This document shows positions 1 through 9,060 of a DNA stretch of 64,000 nt, one piece after another. The DNA is from Neolewinella litorea (GTDB lineage: Bacteria > Bacteroidota > Bacteroidia > Chitinophagales > Saprospiraceae), in the NCBI RefSeq assembly GCF_004803465.1, contig NZ_SRSF01000004.1:329813-393812 (forward strand), in the 5' to 3' direction. Under the pieces are notes generated by a model that worked only from the letters and a program-made list of their open reading frames with translations, had not been told where the DNA came from and made no database searches. The position numbers were made by a program, and so were the translations under genes. The first letter of the stretch is position 1, and each line of letters starts with the position of its first letter.

Positions 1-98
1 GCATGCATAAGGACCTCGGGAAGACGATTACCTACCTCCGCTTCCGCTTCGGAGAAGGCAATATCATCGGCGGCAAGGGGATGCCTGTTGGGGAATGA
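1..98 (+). CDS. C-terminal end of an unidentified protein (partial)
   Basis: An open frame enters from the left edge and stops with TGA at 96-98. About 31 residues are visible (from an internal ATG at 3), ending in ...GGKGMPVGE. The piece is basic and aromatic with a glycine-rich end. It is too short to assign to a family. The frame is open across its whole visible length and repetitive non-coding DNA begins right after the stop, which is why I accept it as a gene end. No function is proposed. Confidence 0.45.
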   Translation, partial: MHKDLGKTITYLRFRFGEGNIIGGKGMPVGE

Positions 99-114
99 AT
101 TGGTGAATCAGTGA

Positions 115-470
115 ATTAGTGAATTGGTGGCGGGCATTCGTCCCTCGCTCCGCTCGGGCCGGGGCGTCTCCGTGTCGCATATCTGTGCGTTAGCTACGTG
201 CCCTGAAAGCATTCGCTCAGTGAGGCGTTTACGCGGATTAAGCCTGTGAGGTGGTGAGGTGGTGAATTATAGAATTAGTGAATTGGTGGCGACCATTTGT
301 CCCTCGCTCCGCTCGGGCCGGGGCGTCTCCGTGTCGCATATCTGTGCGTTAGCTACGTGCCCTGAAAGCATTCGCTCAGTGACGCGTTTACGCGGATGAA
401 GCCGGTGGGGTGATGAGTTGGTGAATTACAGAATTAGTGAATTGGTGGCGGGCAATTGTCCCTTGCTCCG
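115..470. repeat. Tandem repeat A, two 159-bp units plus a partial third
   Basis: The phrase attagtgaattggtggcg recurs at 115, 274 and 433, giving a period of exactly 159 bp. Each unit carries gaattagtgaattggtg, then a GC-rich core (ctccgctcgggccggggcg), then a stretch around tgaaagcattcgctcagtga. Units 1 and 2 are nearly identical; the third diverges after about 470 and passes into repeat B, whose core is clearly related. No convincing coding frame crosses the units. Confidence 0.85.
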
Positions 471-1006
471 CTCGGGCTGGGGCGTCTCCGTGTCGCTTAT
501 CTGCGCGCTTCCTGCCTGCCTTGAAAACGTTTGCTCAGTGACTCGCTTACCCGAACGCAGTGAGGGAAGAGTGCAACACCCCCTTCAGTCCTTCACCCCT
601 TCAGTCCTTCACCCCTTGCCCCCTAAACTGAGCAGTAACCTGGCTCGGGCTGGGGCGTCTCCGTGTCGCTTATCTGCGCGCTTCCTGCCTGCCTTGAAAA
701 CGTTTGCTCAGTGACTCACCTACCCGAACGCAGTGAGGGAAGAGTGCAACACCCCCTTCAGTCCTTCACCCCTTCAGTCCTTCACCCCTTGCCCCCTAAA
801 CTGAGCAGTAACCTGGCTCGGGCGGGGGCGTCTCCGTGTCGCTTACCTTCGCGCTCCCTGCCTGCCTTGAAAACGTTTGCTCAGTGACTCGCTTACCCGA
901 ACGCAGTGAGGGAAGAGTGCAACACCCCCTTCAGTCCTTCACCCCTTCAGACCTTCACCCTTTGACCCCCTTCACCCCTTGCCATCTAAAACTGAGCAGT
1001 AACCTG
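471..1006. repeat. Tandem repeat B, three 173-bp units ending inside a gene
   Basis: The phrase ctcgggc(t/g)gggggcgtctc-like core starts at 471, 644 and 817, an exact 173-bp period. Units contain inner micro-repeats of the form cttcagtccttcacccc. Each unit also holds ctaaactgagcagtaacctg, which is the last codons and stop of the outer-membrane gene ending at 986, apart from one missing A. The third unit runs into that genuine 3' end. Short open frames across this tract are by-products of the repeat. Confidence 0.88.
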
Positions 1007-4000
1007 CGCCCGTCCCACGTGCACCACTGCCGCTTCTCCCGTCTGCCGACCATCATACAGCAGGTTGAGCTGGAGGTATTCGCCGAGGTTTTGGGTGAGA
1101 CTCAGGTTCCACAGGAGGTTGCGCCCGGGCTGTAGGCCTTGCAGGAGAGCAAAACCGACGGGGCTGCCCGAACGGCCGTTCGCGAATTCGATCTGTATCC
1201 ACTGGAAACTGGCATTGATCCAGTTGCGGTAGTTGCCGGCAAATTTGGCTTCCCGCCGCAGGGTGTATTCTCCGTCGCCCGCCGGGAGTACTTTTTCCTC
1301 CCGCCCGGCTACCACCGTGGTATTGAAACTGAATTCTCCCGGCTGCCAGTTGATCCCCGGCTCCAGGCGGTTGAAGACAATCTTGTAGTCCTTCTCGTTG
1401 AACCGCTCGGAGTCCGATTCCCTTCGTCCGGTGATGCCGGCAGCTTCCAGACTAAGCTGGTCGTTCGGCCGAAAACGGAAGCGCAGTTCCCAGTCTTCGC
1501 GCCGACTGCTTTCGTAGCCGGTGGTGAGCACCCTTCGGTTGCGCTGCTCGTCGTTGGACAACTGGATGTCGTAGCGCGGACTGGCCCGGTTGAAGAAGAT
1601 TCCGTGCCGCCGCCGCACGTTCAGGGCTACGAGGTTGCTGTCGGCTACGGCGAGTTGGAAGGGATTCCAGGGCATGATGTCCTCCGCCTCCTGGGTTTTG
1701 CGGTCGATATTGATGGCCGTATTCAGGGCGAAGCGCCTAAGGAAATCCCGGATGCCGTCCGCGCCGCGCCAGATACGGTCCGGATCCCAGTTGAAGCGCT
1801 GGTTGATGCTTACGTTGTCGGTGCGGATGAAGTTGTTGTTGAACACGCTCACCCGGATGTAGTCGGCGATATCGGCAAAGGGGGCCAACTCAATCTCGTT
1901 GGGCTGGATGCGGCCGTCGTTATTATACAGACTGTCTTGCCAGATATACTGTCCCAAACCGGGCCCAACGTACAGGTACTGGAAGTCCACCCGTGGCTCC
2001 TGTCCGCTTCCTACCTGGTAGGTGGTCTGACTGGTAAAGGCCCGTTTCAGCGCATCGGCCCGCAGATCAAGGCGTCCCAAAAAGGTGCTGCTGGGTTTGT
2101 CTTCCACCAGGTCCTGGCCGGGCACATCCAGTTCGCGGTAGGTGAAATTTCCCCCCAGCTGCAGGTTGCGGGCGGCCTGGTATTTGCCCTCCGCGCTTAC
2201 TTCCCGCGCCGAAGTGCTCGCGCGCAGTTCGGTCAGGTCGGGCAGGCGATCGTCGCGCCGGCTGGCACTCAGGGCGAAGCCGTAGCGGTCGTTCGCCGGG
2301 GCGGTCAGCCCAAGGGTGTAGCGGTCGTACTGGAACGACAGCGCGGAAAGGGTATCCCCGCCCCCCGGCCGGCGCACGCTTTTTTCCCCGGCGTAGGCCG
2401 CCGCCAGTTCCCAGCCGTCCAGGCTTGCGAATTTTTTGCTTAGGCGCAGGCTTGGACGCCGGAAGGTGCCGGTGCTTTCCCGGTCTTCGCTGTTGAGCAG
2501 ACTGTAGCTGCCGACCGCCTCCCAACCCGCCGTGCGCAGCTGGACCAGACCCTCGTGGCGCCGCCCCTGGTAATCTTCCCCCCGGGTGAACTGCTCGAAA
2601 TCGTAGTCGAGTCGACCCACCCCCTCCCGCAACAATCCTACGCCACCCCCGACAAGTTGCTCCGTGGCCGCTTCCGGCCTGGTGGTACTCAGGCGGTTGC
2701 TCAGGTTCCAGTTGCGGTAAAATTCCGGGGAGCGGTACGGATTGATGAAGGTGAAGGTCTCCTCCACCCATTCGTAGCGCCCGCGGCCGGCCACGGCCCA
2801 CCCGCTGCTGTCGCTGGTCAGGGCGAGGGTACGGTCCACATCCACCCGCAGGGCGTGCCCGGCGTCGTCTCCGTCGTCGATGTCGCTGAACCGGTTCAGG
2901 TCGGATTTGCTCCGGCTGCCCTCCATACGCACGGACCCTTCGCCCGCAAAGCGGTATTCCCCCCCGGCACTGAAAAGCTGTTGCTGCCGCGGCGCTACCA
3001 GGTCAATCTCCGGGGCAAAACGACCCAGGGGCCGGCACTCCTCGTCGTACCCCACGAATACGTACACCCGCTCGTTGGCCGGCCGGTCGGGGTCGAGATT
3101 GTACGGTCCGCCGCCGCGGCCGCGATCCGTGAAAGTGGCCACGTAGCGTCCGCGCACCGGATCATTGCTGTTGACGAGGTAGGCCTGGGTCACGGCGCAG
3201 TCGATGACCGTGTCGAGCAGTTCGTAGGTCGCGCGCAGTTCTTCCCGCCCGCTCAGGGTATCGATGCTGGGCACTACCACGCCGTTCGGATTGTCCCCGG
3301 CCAGGCTGAGGGCTTCGCGCTGGGCGGCGGTGAGCCGCAGGTCGCCCGTGGCATTTTTGCTGTCCTGCTGGGAGTAGAGGTTTACATAACCCGAGATCCG
3401 CCCCCGGGTGTAATGACTGCTCCCCGCCGTCAGGGTGCGCAGGTAGCGCTGGTCGGCGTATTCGTATTCGACGGTGATGCGGGCGTCGCGGGTAATGAGC
3501 CGCCGCGTGGTGAAGGTCAGTTCCGCCAGGTTATAGTCGATCACGTAGTCGGCGTCCAGCCCCCGGACCAGCAACTCGCCGTCCAGGTATACCCGTTCCG
3601 TGCCCGCCAGCACGATCAGGAATCGCTGCTCGCCGTCTCCGGTCAGTTTGTAGGGGCCCTGGTTGCCCTCGCCGGGGGTGATGTTTTGGCGGATGAATTG
3701 TCCGCGCGCCACGGCGATGCTGGCGCTGTTTTCCCAGCTCCCGCTTCCTTCCTCTCCGTCGCCGGCCACGGTGGTGAAAGTGGCGCCTTCCAGTTTCTTG
3801 TAGTAGCGCATGAAGTAGCCGTCCGGGTTGCGCAGTTCGTAATCACCGGCGGTCAGTTGGCTGCGGTCCTTGCGCAACTGGATGAAGATGCGGTCGAATT
3901 CCCGCAGTTGCTGGGTGGTCCCCTCCGGCTGCACCGGCAGGTTCTCGTCGGTGATGGCGGCGGCCACCTCGATGCCGTTGCCCAGTTCGCCGTTGAGTTG

Positions 4001-4486
4001 CAGGTTGAAGGCCGAGTTCAGGACCAGGTCCTGCCGGTTGCCGAAGCTGATGGCCCGACTGAAGCTGCCCCGCGTCTGCACTTTGGTGTCGTTGTCGAGC
4101 AGTCCGGCGCGCACGTAAGGGTCGTAGGCACCGATCACCAGTCCGGCTTCCTCCTGCCGCAGCCGTGTCGAGTCCAGCAGGCTTACCCGCTCATCCAGCG
4201 CAAAGGGTAGGGCGCGGTAGCGCAGGTGCAAGGAATCGGGAAGCGTAAGGCTGGTCCAGCGCAGGAATCGTCCGCTGAGGATATATTGATCTTCGGAGAT
4301 CCGTCGCCCATCCAAGGCAAAGACCTGCAGGCTCCCGGGCGCGATGGTCAGGGTATCCACGAGTTGTCCGGCGGGATTGACCGCGATCGTTTTCTCCCGC
4401 AGGTTGGACAGCGACCCCTCCTCCTGCGCCGCAAGCACGCCGGCGCCCAGTAAACAGAGGACCAGCCACAATGCTTTTGGGATCAC
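986..4486 (-). CDS. Large SprA-like outer-membrane beta-barrel protein
   Basis: 1166 residues with a signal peptide (residues 1 to about 20, cleavage near AA/QEE). The region around residues 135-235 has the pattern seen in SprA and related Bacteroidetes surface proteins: a GSFSRAISFGNRQD-type segment, then AAAITDENLPVQPEGTTQQ and EFDRIFIQL. The rest is long alternating-polarity strands typical of a large barrel. The last residues are QVTAQF, with a terminal Phe that fits the BAM recognition signal, so the stop at 986 is a natural end. SprA itself is the T9SS pore at over 2000 residues; this protein is about half that, so it is a relative of unknown role rather than SprA. It is probably transcribed alone, from the 440-bp block on its right. 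Tandem repeats begin directly at its 3' end. Confidence 0.7.
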   Translation of the reverse strand: MIPKALWLVLCLLGAGVLAAQEEGSLSNLREKTIAVNPAGQLVDTLTIAPGSLQVFALDGRRISEDQYILSGRFLRWTSLTLPDSLHLRYRALPFALDERVSLLDSTRLRQEEAGLVIGAYDPYVRAGLLDNDTKVQTRGSFSRAISFGNRQDLVLNSAFNLQLNGELGNGIEVAAAITDENLPVQPEGTTQQLREFDRIFIQLRKDRSQLTAGDYELRNPDGYFMRYYKKLEGATFTTVAGDGEEGSGSWENSASIAVARGQFIRQNITPGEGNQGPYKLTGDGEQRFLIVLAGTERVYLDGELLVRGLDADYVIDYNLAELTFTTRRLITRDARITVEYEYADQRYLRTLTAGSSHYTRGRISGYVNLYSQQDSKNATGDLRLTAAQREALSLAGDNPNGVVVPSIDTLSGREELRATYELLDTVIDCAVTQAYLVNSNDPVRGRYVATFTDRGRGGGPYNLDPDRPANERVYVFVGYDEECRPLGRFAPEIDLVAPRQQQLFSAGGEYRFAGEGSVRMEGSRSKSDLNRFSDIDDGDDAGHALRVDVDRTLALTSDSSGWAVAGRGRYEWVEETFTFINPYRSPEFYRNWNLSNRLSTTRPEAATEQLVGGGVGLLREGVGRLDYDFEQFTRGEDYQGRRHEGLVQLRTAGWEAVGSYSLLNSEDRESTGTFRRPSLRLSKKFASLDGWELAAAYAGEKSVRRPGGGDTLSALSFQYDRYTLGLTAPANDRYGFALSASRRDDRLPDLTELRASTSAREVSAEGKYQAARNLQLGGNFTYRELDVPGQDLVEDKPSSTFLGRLDLRADALKRAFTSQTTYQVGSGQEPRVDFQYLYVGPGLGQYIWQDSLYNNDGRIQPNEIELAPFADIADYIRVSVFNNNFIRTDNVSINQRFNWDPDRIWRGADGIRDFLRRFALNTAINIDRKTQEAEDIMPWNPFQLAVADSNLVALNVRRRHGIFFNRASPRYDIQLSNDEQRNRRVLTTGYESSRREDWELRFRFRPNDQLSLEAAGITGRRESDSERFNEKDYKIVFNRLEPGINWQPGEFSFNTTVVAGREEKVLPAGDGEYTLRREAKFAGNYRNWINASFQWIQIEFANGRSGSPVGFALLQGLQPGRNLLWNLSLTQNLGEYLQLNLLYDGRQTGEAAVVHVGRAQVTAQF

Positions 4487-4533
4487 TCGTGGGTAACGCA
4501 GGGGCGCGGGCCTGTAGTCTTACCCCGGCCCAG

Positions 4534-4863
4534 ACGTCGGACGTGCCCGGCTCGCCAGACTCTGACACGTCGGACGTGCTCAGCGCTGAAACCGTAGATA
4601 GATATAGCATTTCGCCCCTTTTACCGTCCGGAAAGTAGCGTTAATCACCAGTTAGTCGCCTGCCCTGCTTATAAGACGTCGGACGTGGCCTCTCAACAGT
4701 GCAGCAAGACGTCCGACGTCCACTAGCAACCCAGCCAAAGGACGTCGGACGTATTAGGTGCCGAAACGCAAGGTTTACAAGGGAATGACGGGGTGTTTCA
4801 AGAGTGTAGCGCCACAAAAACGTCGGACGTGCACCTACAACCTACCCAAAGTACGTCGGACGT
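4534..4863. repeat. Seven copies of palindrome ACGTCSGACGT in a gene-free block
   Basis: The 450 bp between the outer-membrane gene and hisB holds the 11-mer ACGTC(G/C)GACGT at 4534, 4567, 4676, 4709, 4742, 4820 and 4853. Three neighbouring pairs, 4534/4567, 4676/4709 and 4820/4853, and also 4709/4742, are exactly 33 bp apart, so copies sit about three helical turns from one another. Six have central G and one (4709) has central C, and the two forms are reverse complements. Next to the hisB stop (4910-4931) is a small stem-loop, stem arms gtacga/tcgtac, without a T-run. I see no gene here. The promoter of the leftward outer-membrane gene must lie in this block. Confidence 0.8.
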
Positions 4864-4933
4864 GTCAGGGCTAGACACCTCAACAAAAGTCCGCCCATTG
4901 AACTACCGGTCTGTACGACTATCGTACTAGAAC

Positions 4934-6076
4934 TCAAAGCACCCCCTTGGTACTCGGCAGCCGCATATTGTCCACGTCCCGCCGCTTGGCCATCTTGATG
5001 CTTTTGGCGAAGGCTTTGAAGGTGGCTTCGATCTTGTGGTGCTCGTTGTCCCCTTCCACCTTGATGTTGAGGTTGCAGCGCGCACCGTCGGTGAAGGATT
5101 TGAAGAAGTGAAAAAACATCTCAGTAGGCATGTCCCCGATCTTTTCGCGGCGGTATTCGCAGTCCCAGACCAGCCAGGGCCGGCCTCCGAAATCGATCCC
5201 GACCTGCGCCAGCGCGTCGTCCATCGGAAGGTAGAAGCCGTAGCGTTCGATACCGAGCTTATCGCCGAGGGCCTTGCCGAACACTTCCCCCAGCGCAATG
5301 GCGGTATCCTCGATCGTGTGGTGCTCGTCGATGTCGAGGTCGCCCTTCACGCGAATCGTCAGGTCGCAACCGGAATGCCGGCCCAGTTGGTCGAGCATAT
5401 GGTCGAAAAAGCCGAGTCCGGTATCGATCTCCGTCTTGCCGGTGCCATCCAGGTCGAGGGTGATGTGAATGTCGGTTTCCTTGGTGGTCCGACGCACGGA
5501 AGCCGTACGGTTTTCCAGTCGCAGGTGGCGGTAGATGTCTTCCCAGTCGGTGGTGCGCAGGGCGATGGTTTCGTGCAAGCCCGCCAGCGGATCGTCGCTC
5601 AGTTCTTCGTTGCCGAGCTCCGGATCGTTGGCCAGCCAGAAGCCGCGCGCCCCCATATTTTTGGCGAGTTGCATGTCGGTGAGGCGGTCCCCGACGACGT
5701 AGCTGTTGGCAATATCGTAGCGGTCGTCCTGCAGGTACTTATCCACCAGGCCGGTATTCGGCTTGCGCGTCGGAGCATTGTCCCTGGCGTAGGTGCGGTC
5801 GATCAGCTCCTCGATAAATTCAATGCCCTCGGCCGCCAACGCCCGGCGCATAAGTTTGTGAGCGGGCCAGAAAGTGGTTTCGGGATAGGCCTCCGTGCCG
5901 AGGCCGTCCTGGTTGGTGATCATCACGAGGCGGTAGTCCAGTTCCCGCACGATGCGGCCCAGCCACCGGAAGATGCCGGGATAAAAGTTGACCTTGTCCA
6001 CGCTGTCGACCTGGTAGTCGTCGGGCTCGAGGATCAGGGTGCCGTCGCGGTCAAGGAAGAGGAGTTTCTGGGGCAT
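4934..6076 (-). CDS. hisB: Bifunctional histidinol-phosphatase / imidazoleglycerol-phosphate dehydratase
   Basis: 380 residues carrying two steps of histidine synthesis: dehydration of imidazoleglycerol phosphate and dephosphorylation of histidinol phosphate. The N-terminal half (about 1-165) is a HAD phosphatase with DRDGT at residue 9 and [14 protein letters not shown]. The C-terminal half (about 200-380) is the dehydratase, with [11 protein letters not shown] and [14 protein letters not shown], whose histidines bind the two metals. The fusion is the usual Bacteroidetes and enterobacterial form and is full length. It is the last gene of the his operon, 38 bp after hisC. No hisH, hisA, hisF or hisI follows; the next DNA is the palindrome block. 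Confidence 0.95.
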   Translation of the reverse strand: MPQKLLFLDRDGTLILEPDDYQVDSVDKVNFYPGIFRWLGRIVRELDYRLVMITNQDGLGTEAYPETTFWPAHKLMRRALAAEGIEFIEELIDRTYARDNAPTRKPNTGLVDKYLQDDRYDIANSYVVGDRLTDMQLAKNMGARGFWLANDPELGNEELSDDPLAGLHETIALRTTDWEDIYRHLRLENRTASVRRTTKETDIHITLDLDGTGKTEIDTGLGFFDHMLDQLGRHSGCDLTIRVKGDLDIDEHHTIEDTAIALGEVFGKALGDKLGIERYGFYLPMDDALAQVGIDFGGRPWLVWDCEYRREKIGDMPTEMFFHFFKSFTDGARCNLNIKVEGDNEHHKIEATFKAFAKSIKMAKRRDVDNMRLPSTKGVL

Positions 6077-6114
6077 AAGCGTTGCCGCTGGAGGATGATT
6101 CTTGGAAATTAGGG

Positions 6115-7179
6115 TTAACCGAGGGTGCGAAGCGCCGCGATAAGCTGGTCGTTCTCCTCAGGGGTGCCGGCCGTGATGCGCAGGCAGTTGCTGGCGTTCG
6201 GCTGGTAGCTCTGGTTGCGGACCACGATACCCTCCGAAAGCAGGTGGTTGTAAACCTTATCGGAGTCCGTGAAGCGCACCAGCAAGAAGTTGGTCACCGA
6301 CGGAAAGATGTAGTCGACCGTGGACAGCTGACCGAGCTCCCGCTCCAGCCGCCGCCGCTCGCGCTTGAGTAAGTCGACCCGCGCCTCCATCACTTCGGGT
6401 TGGGCCAGGGCCTCCAGGGCGGCATTCTTGGTAAGGACATTGATATTGTAGGGCATCTTGATGGCGCGCAGCATCGTGATGATGAACTCGCTGGCGTAGG
6501 CCGCTCCGAGCCGCACCCCGGCCATGCCCCAGCCCTTGGATAGCGTCTGGGTGATTATCAGGTTGGGGAACTCGTCCAACCGCGGCAGGAAGCTTTCCTC
6601 CGGAATGAAGTCGATGTACGCCTCATCCAGCACCACAATGCCGGGGAAACTGCGAATCAGGTCCTCCACTACGGCGGCTTCCATCAGGTTGCCGCTGGGG
6701 TTGTTGGGACTGCAAAGCCAGAGAATTTTGGCCGCGGCGTCCCAGCTGGCCTTGAGTTCGTCGACCGGAATGGTGAAGTCGGGCTTGAGGGTCACCGCCC
6801 GGAATTCCACGTCGTTGATGCCGGCGGCCACCTTGTACATGCCGAAGGTCGGGGGCAGCGCCACCACCGCGTCCCGTCCGGGAATACAGAACACCCGCGT
6901 TACCTGATCTACAATCTCATCCGATCCGTTGCCGAGGAAAATGCGGTCCGGATGGACGTTTTTGATCCCGGCCAGGGCCTCGCGAATGTCGGTCGACAGC
7001 GGCTCCGGGTAGCGGTTCACTCCGGTGTCGAAGGGGCTCTCGTTGGCGTCCAGCAGAACGTCGGCGCGCCCCTTGAACTCCGAGCGGGCGCTGGAGTAGG
7101 GCGTGAGATTTAGGATATTGGGGCGTACTAGCCCTTTGATCTTGGCTTCGGTCCAGGTAACGTTTTCGGTGGTGGTCAT
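6115..7179 (-). CDS. hisC: Histidinol-phosphate aminotransferase
   Basis: 354 residues, a fold-type I PLP enzyme that converts imidazole acetol phosphate to histidinol phosphate with glutamate. Visible motifs are [10 protein letters not shown] in the N-terminal half, [19 protein letters not shown], the PLP lysine in [14 protein letters not shown], and a C-terminal [12 protein letters not shown]. Length is normal for HisC. It lies between the GyrI-like gene (44 bp upstream) and hisB (38 bp downstream) on the same strand, so it belongs to the attenuated his operon. The ATG at 7179 gives the usual short N-terminal extension before [14 protein letters not shown]. Confidence 0.95.
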   Translation of the reverse strand: MTTTENVTWTEAKIKGLVRPNILNLTPYSSARSEFKGRADVLLDANESPFDTGVNRYPEPLSTDIREALAGIKNVHPDRIFLGNGSDEIVDQVTRVFCIPGRDAVVALPPTFGMYKVAAGINDVEFRAVTLKPDFTIPVDELKASWDAAAKILWLCSPNNPSGNLMEAAVVEDLIRSFPGIVVLDEAYIDFIPEESFLPRLDEFPNLIITQTLSKGWGMAGVRLGAAYASEFIITMLRAIKMPYNINVLTKNAALEALAQPEVMEARVDLLKRERRRLERELGQLSTVDYIFPSVTNFLLVRFTDSDKVYNHLLSEGIVVRNQSYQPNASNCLRITAGTPEENDQLIAALRTLG

Positions 7180-7223
7180 GATCTTGGTATAGGGCCGGAC
7201 GCGGTCGCCCGACGGCGGTTAGG

Positions 7224-7757
7224 TTAGGGTTGGGGCGGTACGGTAATTTCAGTATGCAGGGGTGAGTCGGCCGGCACCACGGGTACAAACACTTCCTCGG
7301 TGGCTTCCGGATCGTCCAGCCGGTAGTTGGGGCCCATCCGCTCGAAGTGCGGACGGCTATTGTCAACGGAGTAGCCCGAAGCGGGAAGCCAGGTCCGGAA
7401 AAGGTAGTCCAGCGTCCGGCCAAACTCGCTCGCCAGCCCGCGGTGAATACAGTGGGCGTAGATCCCTCCGGGGATCTTGAGCAATTGCAGGCCCTCGGGC
7501 AAACTGTCGTCGGCATTGGTCAGGGCCACGGCGGCCCATTCCCGGTACTCTGTATCGGGCTCGAGGCGCAGCGGCTGACCCGCGGTGGGGTACTCCCGAA
7601 CCGCGTAGCGGTAGGCGTCCGCCCGGGCATTCACTTCCCCGATACGCGGCGCGAAGGCCCGCCACAGGGTAGGGGTATCCAGCGCGGCCAGGGTGGTGAG
7701 CTGGGACAGGCCGACCAGGTGAATGGGAGCGAGGTCTTGCAGGGTAACTTCCGTCAT
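7224..7757 (-). CDS. GyrI-like (AraC effector-binding) domain protein inside the his operon
   Basis: 177 residues with no DNA-binding domain. The pattern resembles the stand-alone GyrI/AraC effector-binding fold: an N-terminal beta-strand segment, YREWAAVALT, LQLLKIPGGIYAHCIHRGLASEFGRTLDYLFRTWLPASGYSVDNSRPHFERM, and a C-terminal EEVFVPVV strand. The GGxYA segment followed by helix and WLPxSGY is typical of the family. These proteins bind small amphipathic molecules or proteins. It sits between hisD (13 bp upstream) and hisC, so it is co-transcribed with histidine genes, but nothing in the sequence shows a biosynthetic role. It may bind an intermediate or be a passenger. Confidence 0.8.
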   Translation of the reverse strand: MTEVTLQDLAPIHLVGLSQLTTLAALDTPTLWRAFAPRIGEVNARADAYRYAVREYPTAGQPLRLEPDTEYREWAAVALTNADDSLPEGLQLLKIPGGIYAHCIHRGLASEFGRTLDYLFRTWLPASGYSVDNSRPHFERMGPNYRLDDPEATEEVFVPVVPADSPLHTEITVPPQP

Positions 7758-7770
7758 GGTACGCGCGGGG

Positions 7771-9060
7771 CTATTCGGATGGGAGATCGCGCAGACGCAA
7801 ACTTACCGCATTTCGGTGGGCCCGCAGCTGTTCGGCCTCGGCCATGGTCTCTACGGCGGGGCCAATATTGCGCAGACCGTCGGCCGTGAGCTCCTGAAAG
7901 GTGATTTTTTTGACGAAGCTGTCGAGGCTCACGCCGCTGTATTGCCGCGCGTAGCCGTAAGTGGGCAGGGTGTGGTTGGTGCCACTGGCGTAGTCGCCGA
8001 CGCTCTCCGGGGTGTGGTACCCGAGGAAGATGGAACCGGCGTTGCGGATCTTGACCGCGAATGCCCGGGCGTCGGCCATACTCAGGATCAGGTGCTCGGG
8101 GGCGTAGAGGTTGACGTATTCCGCGGCGTCCGACCAATCGGGGAAAACCACCGCCAGACTATTGGCGATGCTCTGCTCGGCCAGCGCGCGTCGGGGCAGC
8201 TCGGCGAGTTGTCGCTCGACTTCCTGCCAAACCAGCCCGGCTTTTTCCCGGCTGTCGGTGACGAGCACGACCTGGCTGTCGTGGCCGTGCTCCGCCTGGC
8301 TGAGCAGGTCGGCCGCTACGTGCGCATCCTTTGCACCCGCGTCCGCGCAAACAAGAACTTCACTCGGCCCCGCCGGCATATCGATGGCCAGGCCCTGCAG
8401 CTGCGCCAATTGCTTGGCGACGGTGACGTAGGCGTTGCCCGGACCGAAAAGTTTGTAGACCTGGGGCACCGACTCGGTACCGTACGTCATGGCCGCGATG
8501 GCCTGGGAACCTCCGAGGCGGAAGATCTTCGTGACCCCGCACAACCGGGCAGCGTAAAGAATGGCGGGGTGTATGTTGCCCTCCCGGTCGGGGGGCGAGC
8601 ACAGCACGATCTCGCGGCAACCCGCCAGTTGCGCCGGGACGGCCAGCATGAGCACCGTACTGAACAAGGGGGCGGTGCCGCCGGGAATGTACAGGCCCAC
8701 GGAGTCGATGCCGCGGCTCTCCCGCCAGCAACGCACGCCCGGCATGGTTTCGACTTCCTCCACCACCGCTTGCTGGCTGCGGTGGAATTTTTCAATGTTG
8801 CGGTAGGCCACCCCGATGGCCCGCTTCAGGTCTTGGGGTACGGCCGCTTCGGCGGCGGCCACCGTGTCGGCGGAAACGGCAAAATCCTCCAGCTCCACGC
8901 CGTCGAATCGCGCCGTGTATTCCCGCAGGGCGGCGTCGCCTTCCCGCCTGACCCGGTCCATCACCTCCCGGACCGAAGCCTCAAGCTTGCCCAGGTCGCT
9001 GGCGGGGCGTTGTACGAGGGCGGCCCACTCGCCGCGGTTGGGCACTTCGTAGATCTTCAT
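7771..9060 (-). CDS. hisD: Histidinol dehydrogenase
   Basis: 429 residues catalysing the last two NAD-dependent oxidations from histidinol to histidine. Hallmarks are GLYIPGGTAPLFSTVLMLAVPA, CSPPDREGNIHPAILYAA, FGPGNAYVTVAKQ, DMPAGPSEVLV, the zinc-binding QAEHGHDSQ, and LYAPEHLIL near the C-terminus. A longer reading frame continues upstream, but the ATG at 9060 gives the expected N-terminus (MKIYEVPNR). Its A is shared with the TGA of hisG (TGATG), so translation of hisD is coupled to hisG. Length and motifs are complete. Confidence 0.96.
   Translation of the reverse strand: MKIYEVPNRGEWAALVQRPASDLGKLEASVREVMDRVRREGDAALREYTARFDGVELEDFAVSADTVAAAEAAVPQDLKRAIGVAYRNIEKFHRSQQAVVEEVETMPGVRCWRESRGIDSVGLYIPGGTAPLFSTVLMLAVPAQLAGCREIVLCSPPDREGNIHPAILYAARLCGVTKIFRLGGSQAIAAMTYGTESVPQVYKLFGPGNAYVTVAKQLAQLQGLAIDMPAGPSEVLVCADAGAKDAHVAADLLSQAEHGHDSQVVLVTDSREKAGLVWQEVERQLAELPRRALAEQSIANSLAVVFPDWSDAAEYVNLYAPEHLILSMADARAFAVKIRNAGSIFLGYHTPESVGDYASGTNHTLPTYGYARQYSGVSLDSFVKKITFQELTADGLRNIGPAVETMAEAEQLRAHRNAVSLRLRDLPSE

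Noticed and set aside
115..1006. Possible CRISPR array
   Set aside because: Units are adjacent 159- and 173-bp repeats with no short repeat/unique spacer pattern and no cas genes nearby.
418..1135. Three short plus-strand frames with the same LPERSEGRVQHPLQS text
   Set aside because: They repeat because the DNA repeats (173-bp period) and end in the 3' part of an antisense gene; no sign of real coding.
1139..4210. Long plus-strand frames (1139-2443 and 2555-4210)
   Set aside because: Both are mirror frames of the SprA-like gene, whose signal peptide, motifs and terminal Phe are consistent.
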